43,850 nucleotides of DNA, taken from Circinella umbellata (lineage: Eukaryota; Mucoromycota; Mucoromycetes; Mucorales; Lichtheimiaceae). Of the stretch, positions 33,450 to 42,375 are shown piece after piece. Where the stretch lies: NCBI GenBank assembly GCA_025093555.1, contig JAIWNF010000128.1, positions 1 to 43,850 of the forward strand. Direction: 5' to 3'. Position 1 is the stretch's first letter. Every line of letters begins with the position of its first letter. Both the position numbers and the translations under genes were made by a program. Below the pieces are notes generated by a model. The model was not told the DNA's origin. It did no database searches and saw nothing but the letters and a program-made list of their open reading frames with translations.

Positions 33450-34820
33450 TAAACGGGATATCTATATAAATAAGAATACTATTATGAGTGTTATTTATAT
33501 GTAACAAGATATATAGGAAGGGAAAATATACTATAATTACCTTATAAATAAGATCCATGTGGCGTAAAGCTAGTAAAAGCTATTGAGAGAAATGGAGAAG
33601 TAGTAAAAACGAAAGAAAGAGATAAAAAATGGATTATATGCATACTTCTACTCAACGATCCTCAACATGCATTCATATGCTTACTGAATAATAAAAGTCT
33701 CCCCAAATAATTGTAATTGCTATCCAACTCATCCAATTCACTTTTTATTCATCAATAAACCAAAACTTACTTTACTACCTTTCATCCAAGACATCTAAAA
33801 ACATTTAAATCAATAGCATCCTGTATGTATTGTTGGCTTGTATTATACTGCGATGCTATATAAATCCCAAGATAACAGCTCATCAACAAGTAGCCTCGGC
33901 TGTTAACCAAGCTGGTACGATCATTACTGTAAAAAATGTGGGAGCGGGTCGTTTGCCGGATCTGTGAGGAAATTTGATATATATCTAGCTAAATAAATAT
34001 GTTAATACTATCATTGAGTAAAGATAACACCATCCACTATCAGAATGAAGTCCCCCGCACAGAAGACTTTACCTCGAGTGAAAGATATAAAACCTTTCAC
34101 AGTCGTGTAACTCGCTCAAGAATTATGCTGTATAAACAAGGTCTTCAAAAGTACAAGATTTTTTTATAATGACATGTCGAAAATAGTGTACAGTGGTAAT
34201 GTTGAAAGAAAGAAGTTAAATAGTCGAAAATGTTGTCGTCATATGGTATGTAATAAAAGGAATAAAATATTATTGGATTTTGCCCTGATTCATTGAGTAC
34301 ATATATGAGACGCTGTACTGCATTTCAACTTCATCAGGCCACGTTGACGTTTTGCTACGTAAGTGAAGAGGCATTGGTCTAGCTGAGATCCATGTCTGTT
34401 GAAGAGATTGACCTGGAGTGCTATGGTGGAATTGGAAGACGTGTAGTAGTTAAAAAGTTACATTGGTTAGATGAGAGAATTTATCATAATGGTAATTGGT
34501 TAAGAGTTTTATCATAAATGTTGAAATCGTTATAAGGAAAGAGGTTTTTTTTTGCTGGTCTCCATGAGTTACAAACTCCTCCTGTTCCTCTTAGATTGTT
34601 GAGAGTAGAAACGGAAGCATTGGTGTGTTGAGCAAAAGGATTGTTCATCAATAACTTTTGTAGACGGCGACTACGACTAAAATATTAACATGATAGATTC
34701 TCTCTTTTTCTTTTTTAAGCATTCCATACTACTTTATTCATTATAGCCCTTTCCTTTATGCTTTTTATTACATGTTTTAAGACTCTATATAAAAAATAAT
34801 AAAATCCGGGTTTTCTTTTC
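33450..34820. other. No supported gene; one short coding-like stretch at 33833-33953
   Basis: The plus strand at 33865-33951 reads NPKITAHQQVASAVNQAGT and IITVKNVGAGRLPDL to a stop, with codon use that looks coding, but it is too short to assign. The rest is AT-rich and featureless. Confidence 0.3.
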
Positions 34821-34824
34821 TTTA

Positions 34825-35632
34825 TACAGTGAGTATTCGTTAAACCAGTACTCAATATATGTGAGGCTTTGTACCGGTTTAGCAAATTACCGGTTTAACG
34901 AATTGAAACGCAGCTGGTACCAATATGTAATATACTGAAAAAATAACTAAGCTGTACGGATAAGATAAAAAATGATAGCTGATATAATGTATCTATGCTA
35001 TTATGAGCTAATATTTTGGTGATAAAAATGATATTAGTATACAGTATTCTTCGAATAGTAACAGTTAACCAGAGACAGGATTAATAATGAATGTACAACA
35101 AAGTGTGTTTAAAATATGGACCATGGTTAGCGGTTGAATAAATGAGTAAAAATGAATTGTATCAGCAACATAATTACATACATTACTCAATGGTAATAAA
35201 CAAGTACGTGACAAAGTTGAAAAGAAACACATACATATCCAGATAAGAAAGAAGAAAAAGCATCTGTGTGAAGTTGGTGAAAAAGAGACACTGTTATCAA
35301 TAAGGTGTTGAGAAGGTTTCTTTTGATGGCAAGAATGATTTGTGTATTTTCAATTTCTATGGAAACAAAGTAGCCAACTGAAAACAAAGCGAAGAACTGA
35401 GATGACGTTAAAGGAAGGCCATGTCAATAATGTTATCAATAAAAACTGATATTATATTATATAAGAAAAAATAATACTATCATAAACCCGGTAAATATTT
35501 AAGAAAGCTCACCGGATACCGGTTTAGCGAATCACCGGTATTTTACTAAGTATATAAAAAATATTTAAGAGATATTACCGGTTTAGCGATATACCGCTTT
35601 AACGAGCACCAGTTTAGCGAACACTTACTGTA
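34825..35632. mobile_element. pogo-like (Tc1/mariner superfamily) non-autonomous element
   Basis: Element body 34827-35630 (804 bp), flanked by TA on both sides. Left end CAGTGAGTATTCGTTAAACC; the right end is the complement of CAGTAAGTGTTCGCTAAACT. Copies of CCGGTTTAGCGA-like motifs occur just inside both ends (near 34890-34915 on the left; near 35518, 35578 and 35605 on the right), a likely binding array. TA duplication plus CAGT ends fit pogo/Tigger-type elements. No transposase frame is inside. It inserted into the third LTR-like repeat, whose homology resumes at 35631. Confidence 0.75.
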
Positions 35633-36068
35633 CTACATTTAACATCCATTCAACAAATAAGTATATCTAATATATACCTAAGCTAATAATTTTAAGATAA
35701 TCTTACGTACCTAGATAAATAAAATACGCAAACAAACCAATCTCATATACAGTATCGAGAGATAAATAGAAACGAATTATGAAATCAACGGTTAATCAAT
35801 CTTTAGATTGATGTGCTTTACTTCATTTCAAGAGTAGGTAAGGATTTACACTATTATATTTACATTTATAGCGCCGTAATTGTCTAATACCACACAGGTA
35901 TTGCATATGATTTCTATAACTATATATCTCAGTAAATATTTATACTAAGTTTCTATACTATCTTTCTTTCATCATAAAAACGATTATGGTGAGAATATTC
36001 ACATATGCATAACTATTCAAATCGATATATATACAAGAGAAAAAAGAATTATTTATCTAAGGATTACA
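35631..36068 (-). repeat. LTR-like repeat, copy 3, diverged and interrupted
   Basis: Collinear with 2005-2455 in the same orientation: shared blocks include ACTACATTTA, CAACAAATAA-TATAT, AGATAAATAAAAT, TACAGT-T-GAG-GAT-AATAGAAA and ATTTATACTAAGTTTCTATAC, ending TATCTAAGGATTACA (compare TATGTAAGGGTTACA). The outer part is displaced by the pogo-like element and was not found upstream of 34825. Confidence 0.6.
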
Positions 36069-36125
36069 ACATGCAGATCTTTTTAAACGTGCAGGGAAAA
36101 GAAAGGATAAAAGAAAAAGGACTAA

Positions 36126-37440
36126 CCTCAATGAACAATACCGGTGCGCATTCTATGCACCTTGAAGTCTTCAAACCGTTAGGCCGTATACCTGGAAGCT
36201 TGAACCGTCGTCGTTAGGTCAACAGATCACAAAACGTAATCATTGACGATGGAGATTCTCATATAAAAAAATAATAAAAAAAGTTGGAGATTAGTAAACA
36301 ACATGGCGAAACGGAAAACGGCTGTGGTAGTTTTATATTATAAACTTCACTTTTCGTCTACCAGTATACTTGACTATCATGTAAAAAAAACCACTGCCAT
36401 TATGGTATTCAGTACAAGAAGTGCAAGCAGTAAAGGCAGCACGCAGAAAGTGAAGCTTAGTTATAATAAAGGGAAGGGGAAAAGAAAAAAAAAAGGGGGG
36501 GATTTTTATTATAGTGGGGAAAAGGTAACACAAGGCACAATAAGCTTGAGGAACATTACCTGTGCTTATTATTATGCACCTCAAGACCTTGACAGCGCGC
36601 GTGGACGTTTAAACTGGTGTCAGGTACACCTGGAAGTTTAAACCAGCGGCAGGTATTCCTGGAAGCTTGAAACCGTTGGACCTTGGTACTTGTTACGTCA
36701 ACAGATCACAAAAAGTGATCGTTGACCATGGAGATTGTTATATAAAAAAAAATAGAAAAAAAAGTTGGAGATTAGTAAACAAGGTGAGGAAAAAAACGGC
36801 TGTGGTAATTTTATATTATAAACTTCACTTTTGTCTACCAGTATACTTTATTATCTTGTAAAAAAACCACTGCCACTATGGTATTCAGTACAAGACGTGC
36901 AAGCAGTAAAGGCAGCACGCAGAAAGTGAAGCTTAATTATAATAGGAAAAGAAAAAAAAAAGAGGGGGGGAAAGTGTAACACAAGGACAATAGGCTTGAA
37001 AAACATTACCTGTGCTTATTATTATGCAGCACAAGGCCCTAACAGCTCGCGTGAACGTTTAAACCAGTGTCAGGTACACCTGAGAGTTTAAACCGGCGGC
37101 AGGTATTCCTGGAAGCTTGAAACCGTTGGACCTTGGTGCTTGTTATGTCAACAGATCACAAAAAGTGATCGTTGACCATGGACAATGGAGATTGTTATAT
37201 AAAAAAAAATAGAAAGAAAAGTTTGAGATTAGTAAACGACATCCCGCAAAAAAAAACGGCTGTGGTAATATTATATTATAAACTTCACTTTTCGTCTACC
37301 AGTATACTTTATTATCATGTAAAAAAAACCACTGCCATTATGGTATTCAGTACAAGAAGTAAAGGCAGCACGTAGCACGTAGCACGCAGAAAGTGAAGCT
37401 TAATTATAATAAAGGGAAGGGAAAAAAAATGGGGGGGGGT
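36126..37440 (+). repeat. Tandem array, 450-480 bp period, about 2.7 units
   Basis: Units start at GTCAACAGATCACAAAA: 36218, 36697 and 37147, after a partial unit from 36126. Each contains a hairpin GATCACAAAAAGTGATC (imperfect in unit 1), AAACGGCTGTGGTA-TTTTATATTATAAACTTCACTTTTC, CACTGCCATTATGGTATTCAGTAC, a poly-A/poly-G purine run (for example A10G7 near 36487-36503) and CCTGGAAGCTTGAAACCGTTGG. Open frames across it, such as 36303-36641, do not hold between units, so the array is probably non-coding. Confidence 0.75.
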
Positions 37441-37444
37441 GTAA

Positions 37445-37620
37445 TTTTTTAAGAAGGGCAGGTCTATTTGCATACCCCCTCTGACACATCCCTTATCAGT
37501 TGATACCCCGTCGAAAGTCCGCTACCCGATTGGATAACACGCTCACTTGCCGTTTGAAATAATTTTTTTTTCTTATTTGATGTATAAGCGAAAAGTAAAA
37601 GTAAAATGGAGAGAAGGAAT
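37445..37620. other. No gene seen
   Basis: Spacer between the array and the decayed gene. Confidence 0.4.
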
Positions 37621-37624
37621 ATTA

Positions 37625-38330
37625 TATTAAAAATGAGGAATGGAGGAGAAAAAATATATATTCAGTTTGAACAAATGCTTCCACATCAGATGAACAAATA
37701 ACAGGAAGAACAGAATCATCATGGATCTCACTATAAATTCGGAAAGACCGGTCGAAGACGTTTTTGAACCTGGGATACCAAAGATCAATGGTTAATAGTT
37801 CTAGTTTTCTGTCGTGGTTTTCATAATAAAGCCTGTTCCATTATATACGAGCACTGTGTTTGCCTTGTACAGGAATAATATGTGCATTAGCAAGACGCAG
37901 CGCTATCGGATACGTGCGTTTTGACTCAAGTGGATTAATTGAGAGAGGAAGGAATATATTGGATTCATAGCCGTAGAATGGGTTGGAGCTTTAAATTGTA
38001 TCAGAAAGGAACGGAGCATGTTCAGGAACGGAAAACGTACCTTTACTGTGTGGATGGAGGATAGCTTTAACACGATGTTGATTATTACGTTTATAAACAC
38101 CATGAATATTTTTGAAGTAGTGGCTCATCATTCGATTATGTCAACATATTTTTCTTGTTCATTCAACAGTTTGATTGCCAACGCAGAATACATCGTTTGT
38201 ATCTACAAATGGGCTATATACGGTACCTGCTCAAAACGGGTGATCGGAATATTGACTACCATATTTAGATTTGGAACATTGACGATTTTACGGGATGGGT
38301 GGTGGATGATGAGGAAGATGATGAGTTTGA
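37625..38330 (-). pseudogene. Unrecognised long reading frame with several stops
   Basis: One minus-strand frame of about 235 codons is interrupted only by nonsense codons (three TGA in the first part, then two TAA). Segments in order: CSKSKYGSQYSDHPF, AGTVYSPFVDTNDVFCVGNQ, MSHYFKNIHGVYKRNNQHRV, KGTFSVPEHAPFLSDTI, SSNPFYGYESNIFLPLSINP, SKRTYPIALRLANAHIIP, WNRLYYENHDRKLELLTIDL, RFKNVFDRSFRIYSEIHDD and VICSSDVEAFVQTEYIFFLL. The composition is clearly protein-like. I do not recognise the family; no catalytic signature stands out. It may belong to a transposon, given the neighbourhood. Confidence 0.55.
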
Positions 38331-38365
38331 TTGTAAGTTACAGAAGATCCCCGTTAATTTTATAG

Positions 38366-39063
38366 TGGGTTTTGAAAATAAGGTGGTGTGAAAATACGGA
38401 TACTATGAGATTTTTCATATATTGAATACTTCGGCTCACTACTGTACTGTATATCTTTTAATGTACGTACCAAAATAGGTATTAATTGATAAATTATTGT
38501 TATGTGCTTGTGTTCTTAATGAATTTTTGTAACTATATGTTTTTTTATATGAGCACGTCTATACAGAGCTGTTTTATTCTGAAAAAAAGCTATATATACT
38601 TCCAAGAGATGCAGAGATAATTGATCTTTTATATTATTCCATTTTTTCATATTTTGCTTTATATACACTAGAACAAAATGACAGTAATCAAATCTAACGT
38701 GGCATTGACATTGGGCTGAGGAGAAAAAAACTCAACCCACGAACCATGACAACCGATCACTAGCATTATGGGCTAAAAATGAATACAAGTTGTTTAAGGC
38801 AACTTGGTGTTAGTACATACGATATCTAAAGGATTCAAGCGAGGAAAAGAAAAAAATTAACATTCAAAAAATTCTTATGAAAAAACACCCAAGAGACATA
38901 ATAGAAAACCAGCCAGTCCTGTATGTACAGTAGCCTAGATTTTTTTTTAATTAAGAGAATCAGCTATAGACTTTTTTCTTTGTTGAAGGACTTTCAGTAT
39001 TCTTATCTTTAATTTTCATACGTACTTTTAGTAAATCGTATCCCATACCTCCGCTGTTTACAT
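38366..39063. other. No gene seen
   Basis: AT-rich sequence without a supported feature. Confidence 0.4.
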
Positions 39064-39576
39064 ATACTGTTACGTCCCGTTTGGATCGTACGTAATTAAT
39101 AAAATAAAGAGAAAATATAGAAAATTCCGAGTAAAAGACTCAAGGAATAAGGAAAGTTATATCAATACATAACTTATTCAAGAAAAAGAAAAATATATAA
39201 AGGGTGGTTTTTATAACCAGCAAATTCAACCGATCAATTAGTCGGGAAAAGAGTCTATTTCAATAAAAATAACTGAGAGTGAACTAATAGTTATTTTGTG
39301 TGATAGGAAGAAGTTATCCTTTTTATACTAATTATTTGATTATCTAACTCAATTCGAATCTTATTTCAGGTGGAATCGAATCTAATTTCAGGTAAAATCG
39401 AATCATGTTCTAGGTAATATTTCAAGTATAATTAATTCTTATTGGATAGAGGTAAAGATTATTATTGATTGTAGAACTTCTGACATTTGTTTAGGTGATA
39501 GTACTGATAGTACTGATAGTAATGATAATAATAATAAGAGACTGGCAACCTCGAAAAGAGGGGTACGTAACAATAC
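39064..39576. repeat. Solo LTR with 4-bp flanking repeat
   Basis: Body 39068-39572 (505 bp) starts TGTTACGTCCC and ends GGGTACGTAACA, the inverted TGTTACGT/ACGTAACA ends usual for LTRs. Flanks are ATAC on both sides (39064-39067 and 39573-39576). Internal sequence is AT-rich with an ACTGATAGT microsatellite near 39505-39525. No internal element or second LTR was found in the window. Confidence 0.65.
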
Positions 39577-39602
39577 ATAAGTTGTACGTACGTACCCCTC
39601 TT
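39556..39602. repeat. 13-bp perfect inverted repeat across the LTR edge
   Basis: AAGAGGGGTACGT at 39556-39568 pairs with ACGTACCCCTCTT at 39590-39602. One arm lies in the LTR end and the other in flanking sequence. Confidence 0.6.
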
Positions 39603-39889
39603 ATATATTTTACATATATTTATCAGGTAATTTTTTTTAATTTATCCGTTAAGGATTCAATGTTGCTTAGATGCTATGAAAGTGAAATAAATGAAGATGT
39701 GAAAATTTTACCATGTTGTTTTTACCGTTCCTTGATTTTTCGTGAAGTTAATGAGGTGTGCAAATTAAATGATGTCAAATTAACGAGAATCCTCTGTATC
39801 AGTGGCTTTATGTTTTTCCAACCTATGAATTTAATTATAAAATATTAGATAATATGTCAAATAGTATCAATTGTTCAAATAAGTTTAGA

Positions 39890-40690
39890 AATAAAAAACA
39901 ATACCAAATTTCAGCAGCTTCACAACCAAAACTGGGGTTTGCATTCTTGTTCTTGGTATTCTGAAGCAATGAAGACACGCTTTCGGCTGTTTTTCTCTTG
40001 ATCTTTCCCATATTACGTACCTTTTTTCGGAAGGGTTTTTGGGTTGCAATTCTTCAATATTTATAAATGGGTCGTCGCTAACTGCTTGTAAGTGTTGTAA
40101 GAGAGCTTGCGGCTGGTTTGGATATTTATGTAATAAGTTATTAATGCGACGAGTTGATCATTAATCTTATCCTCAACAGTTGGTGCAATATACGGCTCTG
40201 TTATAGAATTGATGGTGTTTTTCTTGCTGTAGTAGTGTTCTCTATATAATTTCATTAAAGTATGAATATTGAGTTTACCCGTTACGTACTATTATTGATA
40301 TTACCTTTGGTTGCAGTTGTTTCAGGATAGAGGTGCCAGTGTCTTGGAACCAAAGTTAAGGAATTTTACCAGTACGTAGTTGGTGAAATGTGGCAATATG
40401 GAAGGTAATAATGGGCTTTGGTATTACATTTACAATTATCGGTTTTCATAATATTACATACCATGTGTAAACTCTTCGCGAATGGCATAAAATGCAAATT
40501 TGGATATTTTACGCACTAATTGAGCTAGTTGTTGCCTAGGGTTAGGTGGAAGATGAGGATCAACATCAAGGATTCTTTATCCAGTTGTCTTTTCCATGCC
40601 ACACTTACCTTTATGTATAGTTTCGATTACGAACGTATAAAAGCCGTGATATAATGAAATGTAAAATCTTTCCATTGTTATGGAACATAC
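39890..40690 (-). pseudogene. Unrecognised gene, copy B (minus strand)
   Basis: Minus-strand pieces: MERFYISLYHGFYTFVIETI to HK at a GTAAG donor (40690-40609), RILDVDPHLPPNPRQQLAQL followed by VRKISKFAFYAIREEFTH at a GTATGT donor (about 40590-40462), and NNLLHKYPNQPQALLQHLQA followed by VSDDPFINIEELQPKNPSEK at a GTACGT donor (about 40160-40025). A last piece near 39910-40000 reads KRVFIASEYQEQECKPQFW. The pieces look coding and end at plausible splice donors, but stops between them show decay or misassigned exons. No family is recognised. It is divergent from the KDZ transposase gene 1.7 kb away. Confidence 0.45.
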
Positions 40691-41725
40691 ACGTCGTCAT
40701 GTTGTTTATATATTAAATGCAGGTCGGTTGAACGTGTTTTGATAATAAAAAAAAAGTGTAGTGAATAATAATAAAAAAAAAGGTTGTGTTGGTCATAAAG
40801 TTGACACATTACCAATAACACAAGAAAACGGCGGTGATATTGGATGGATTATATAAGAACAATTGATGGTATTAATTGTGATGTTGAAGAATGACGAATA
40901 AGATAATAAAATACGGTTGCCATGGTAATGATATTGGATGGTGACAAAGAAAAGAACAATAATGACGCTGAATGATAACGGATGAAATAAAAAAAAATGG
41001 TCATCGTCATGGTAATGAAGAACGTCGGATACGATTAAAAAACTAGCTGTCGCTATGGTGATATTGGATGCTACTTTATAAAAAAAATCGATAGTATTAA
41101 TTGTAATAAAAATAATCATATATAGAAAAACATTATTATCCTTTTTCGTATTTGTCACCTGTTATACTTTTGTATTGATATAATTAAATATCTATTATAT
41201 ATTCCACGCCGTTCACATTGCAATTCAACTGGTGTCTAGAGTAAAAAGAAAGCAAAAGTTTATTATTATCAAGTGGAGAACCGTCATAAAAAAGAACAAC
41301 ATAGAAAAGCTTGATCTTTTGACTAATTCCAATACAAGATTTATATTAATCTTTTCATAACATATAAGCTTGCCGTAAATTCTAAATGGACAAGATCGTT
41401 GAGCATCATTATTGAGATCCGTTCGTCTTTTGTTGTATATATATATATATCTTTAATTTATTATGCAGCCGTCTCTTTTTTTTGTTTTACTGCCGTTATA
41501 TGTACCTGTTCATTGTTATTCTCTTTTCAAAAATTTTCAGTTGAGTATATATAATGTATGTGATGTAGATTTGAAGTTGCCAATTGATTGTGAATATAAA
41601 GAAAATATATAATAAAGATTAAAGATAAAAAGAATTGTTGAAAAAAAAGAAAGAGGGGTGTGAACTACGGAGGCGTATATTATCACAGAAGTATTTTATA
41701 TTTATAATTTTCGGTAGCCGTCAAT
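40609..41725. repeat. 1.1-kb direct repeat, copy B
   Basis: Partner of 28465-29535, covering the first exon of gene copy B and its 5' region, including a TA microsatellite near 41437-41451 and ending TATAATTTTCGGTAGCCGTC. Within it the motif GGTGATATTGGATG-TG recurs (about 40830, 40928, 41058), a degenerate internal repetition also present in copy A. Confidence 0.65.
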
Positions 41726-41749
41726 ATATTATGTGATCCCCTGAAAATT

Positions 41750-42155
41750 CTTTTTTTTTTCAGTCAAAAAAAAAACATATGATTTTATATGACCTTGTTT
41801 GAAAGATTCAGTGAACCGATTTTACTTTTTAAAATATCATCAGATTTGTCTCGCGCTATGCTTTTCAATGATATATAAAACATAATGGTAGAAATTTATT
41901 GAACATAGTTTCCGAATAATTGAAAAGAGGGTATGTGCTTGGGTTTTTTTTAGTTAATAAAAAAAAACATCTTTTTACCCGACATTTTCATTGCGCTTGT
42001 TTGAAGCATTCACTGGACCCATTTTATTTTTAAGCATACCATCAGATGCACCTTGAGCTACGCTTTTCAACGATATAAAAACAATGACTGTAATAATTTA
42101 TTCGGCATGGTTTCCGAATAATTCAAAACAGGATACATACTTGCGTTTTTTTTCT
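41750..42155 (+). repeat. 202-bp tandem duplication upstream of the KDZ gene
   Basis: Two units with matching landmarks at 41794 and 41996 (CTTGTTTGAA), then TCA-TG-ACC-ATTTTA, CATCAGAT, GCTACGCTTTTCAA-GATAT, GTTTCCGAATAATT and AAAA-AGG. Units are about 75-80% alike by eye. They sit 0.2-0.6 kb before the KDZ start codon and could be promoter elements or transposase-binding repeats at the element end. Confidence 0.65.
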
Positions 42156-42375
42156 GAGTCAAATATCACCTAACCAAGCTCCGCAACAGGTTCCTAAAAT
42201 AAATAAAAGCTTTTGAAAACAAGCTTTAGGAACCACGGAATTCACCAGAATCCACATGAAATGTTCGTTTTAGGCAATACAAGCCATTGTTGTACAGTTT
42301 TAGTACTCCTTCTAATAATAATAAGAATAATAATAAAAAGTGCATTCTGCTTATTCAACTTTTACGCAAATTAAA

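Noticed and set aside
36303..36641. 112-codon plus-strand ORF in the tandem array
   Set aside because: The frame does not persist in the next two units and the composition follows the poly-A/poly-G runs.
39495..39848. 117-codon plus-strand ORF
   Set aside because: It begins inside the solo LTR microsatellite and crosses the LTR edge, and no domain is visible.
40793..41158. 121-codon minus-strand ORF
   Set aside because: It lies in the non-coding 5' part of repeat copy B, is hydrophobic low-complexity, and is not kept in copy A.
28465..41725. Direct repeats A and B as the two LTRs of one 13-kb retrotransposon
   Set aside because: They contain a spliced protein exon, lack TG...CA ends, and enclose unrelated decayed elements without a matching gag-pol.
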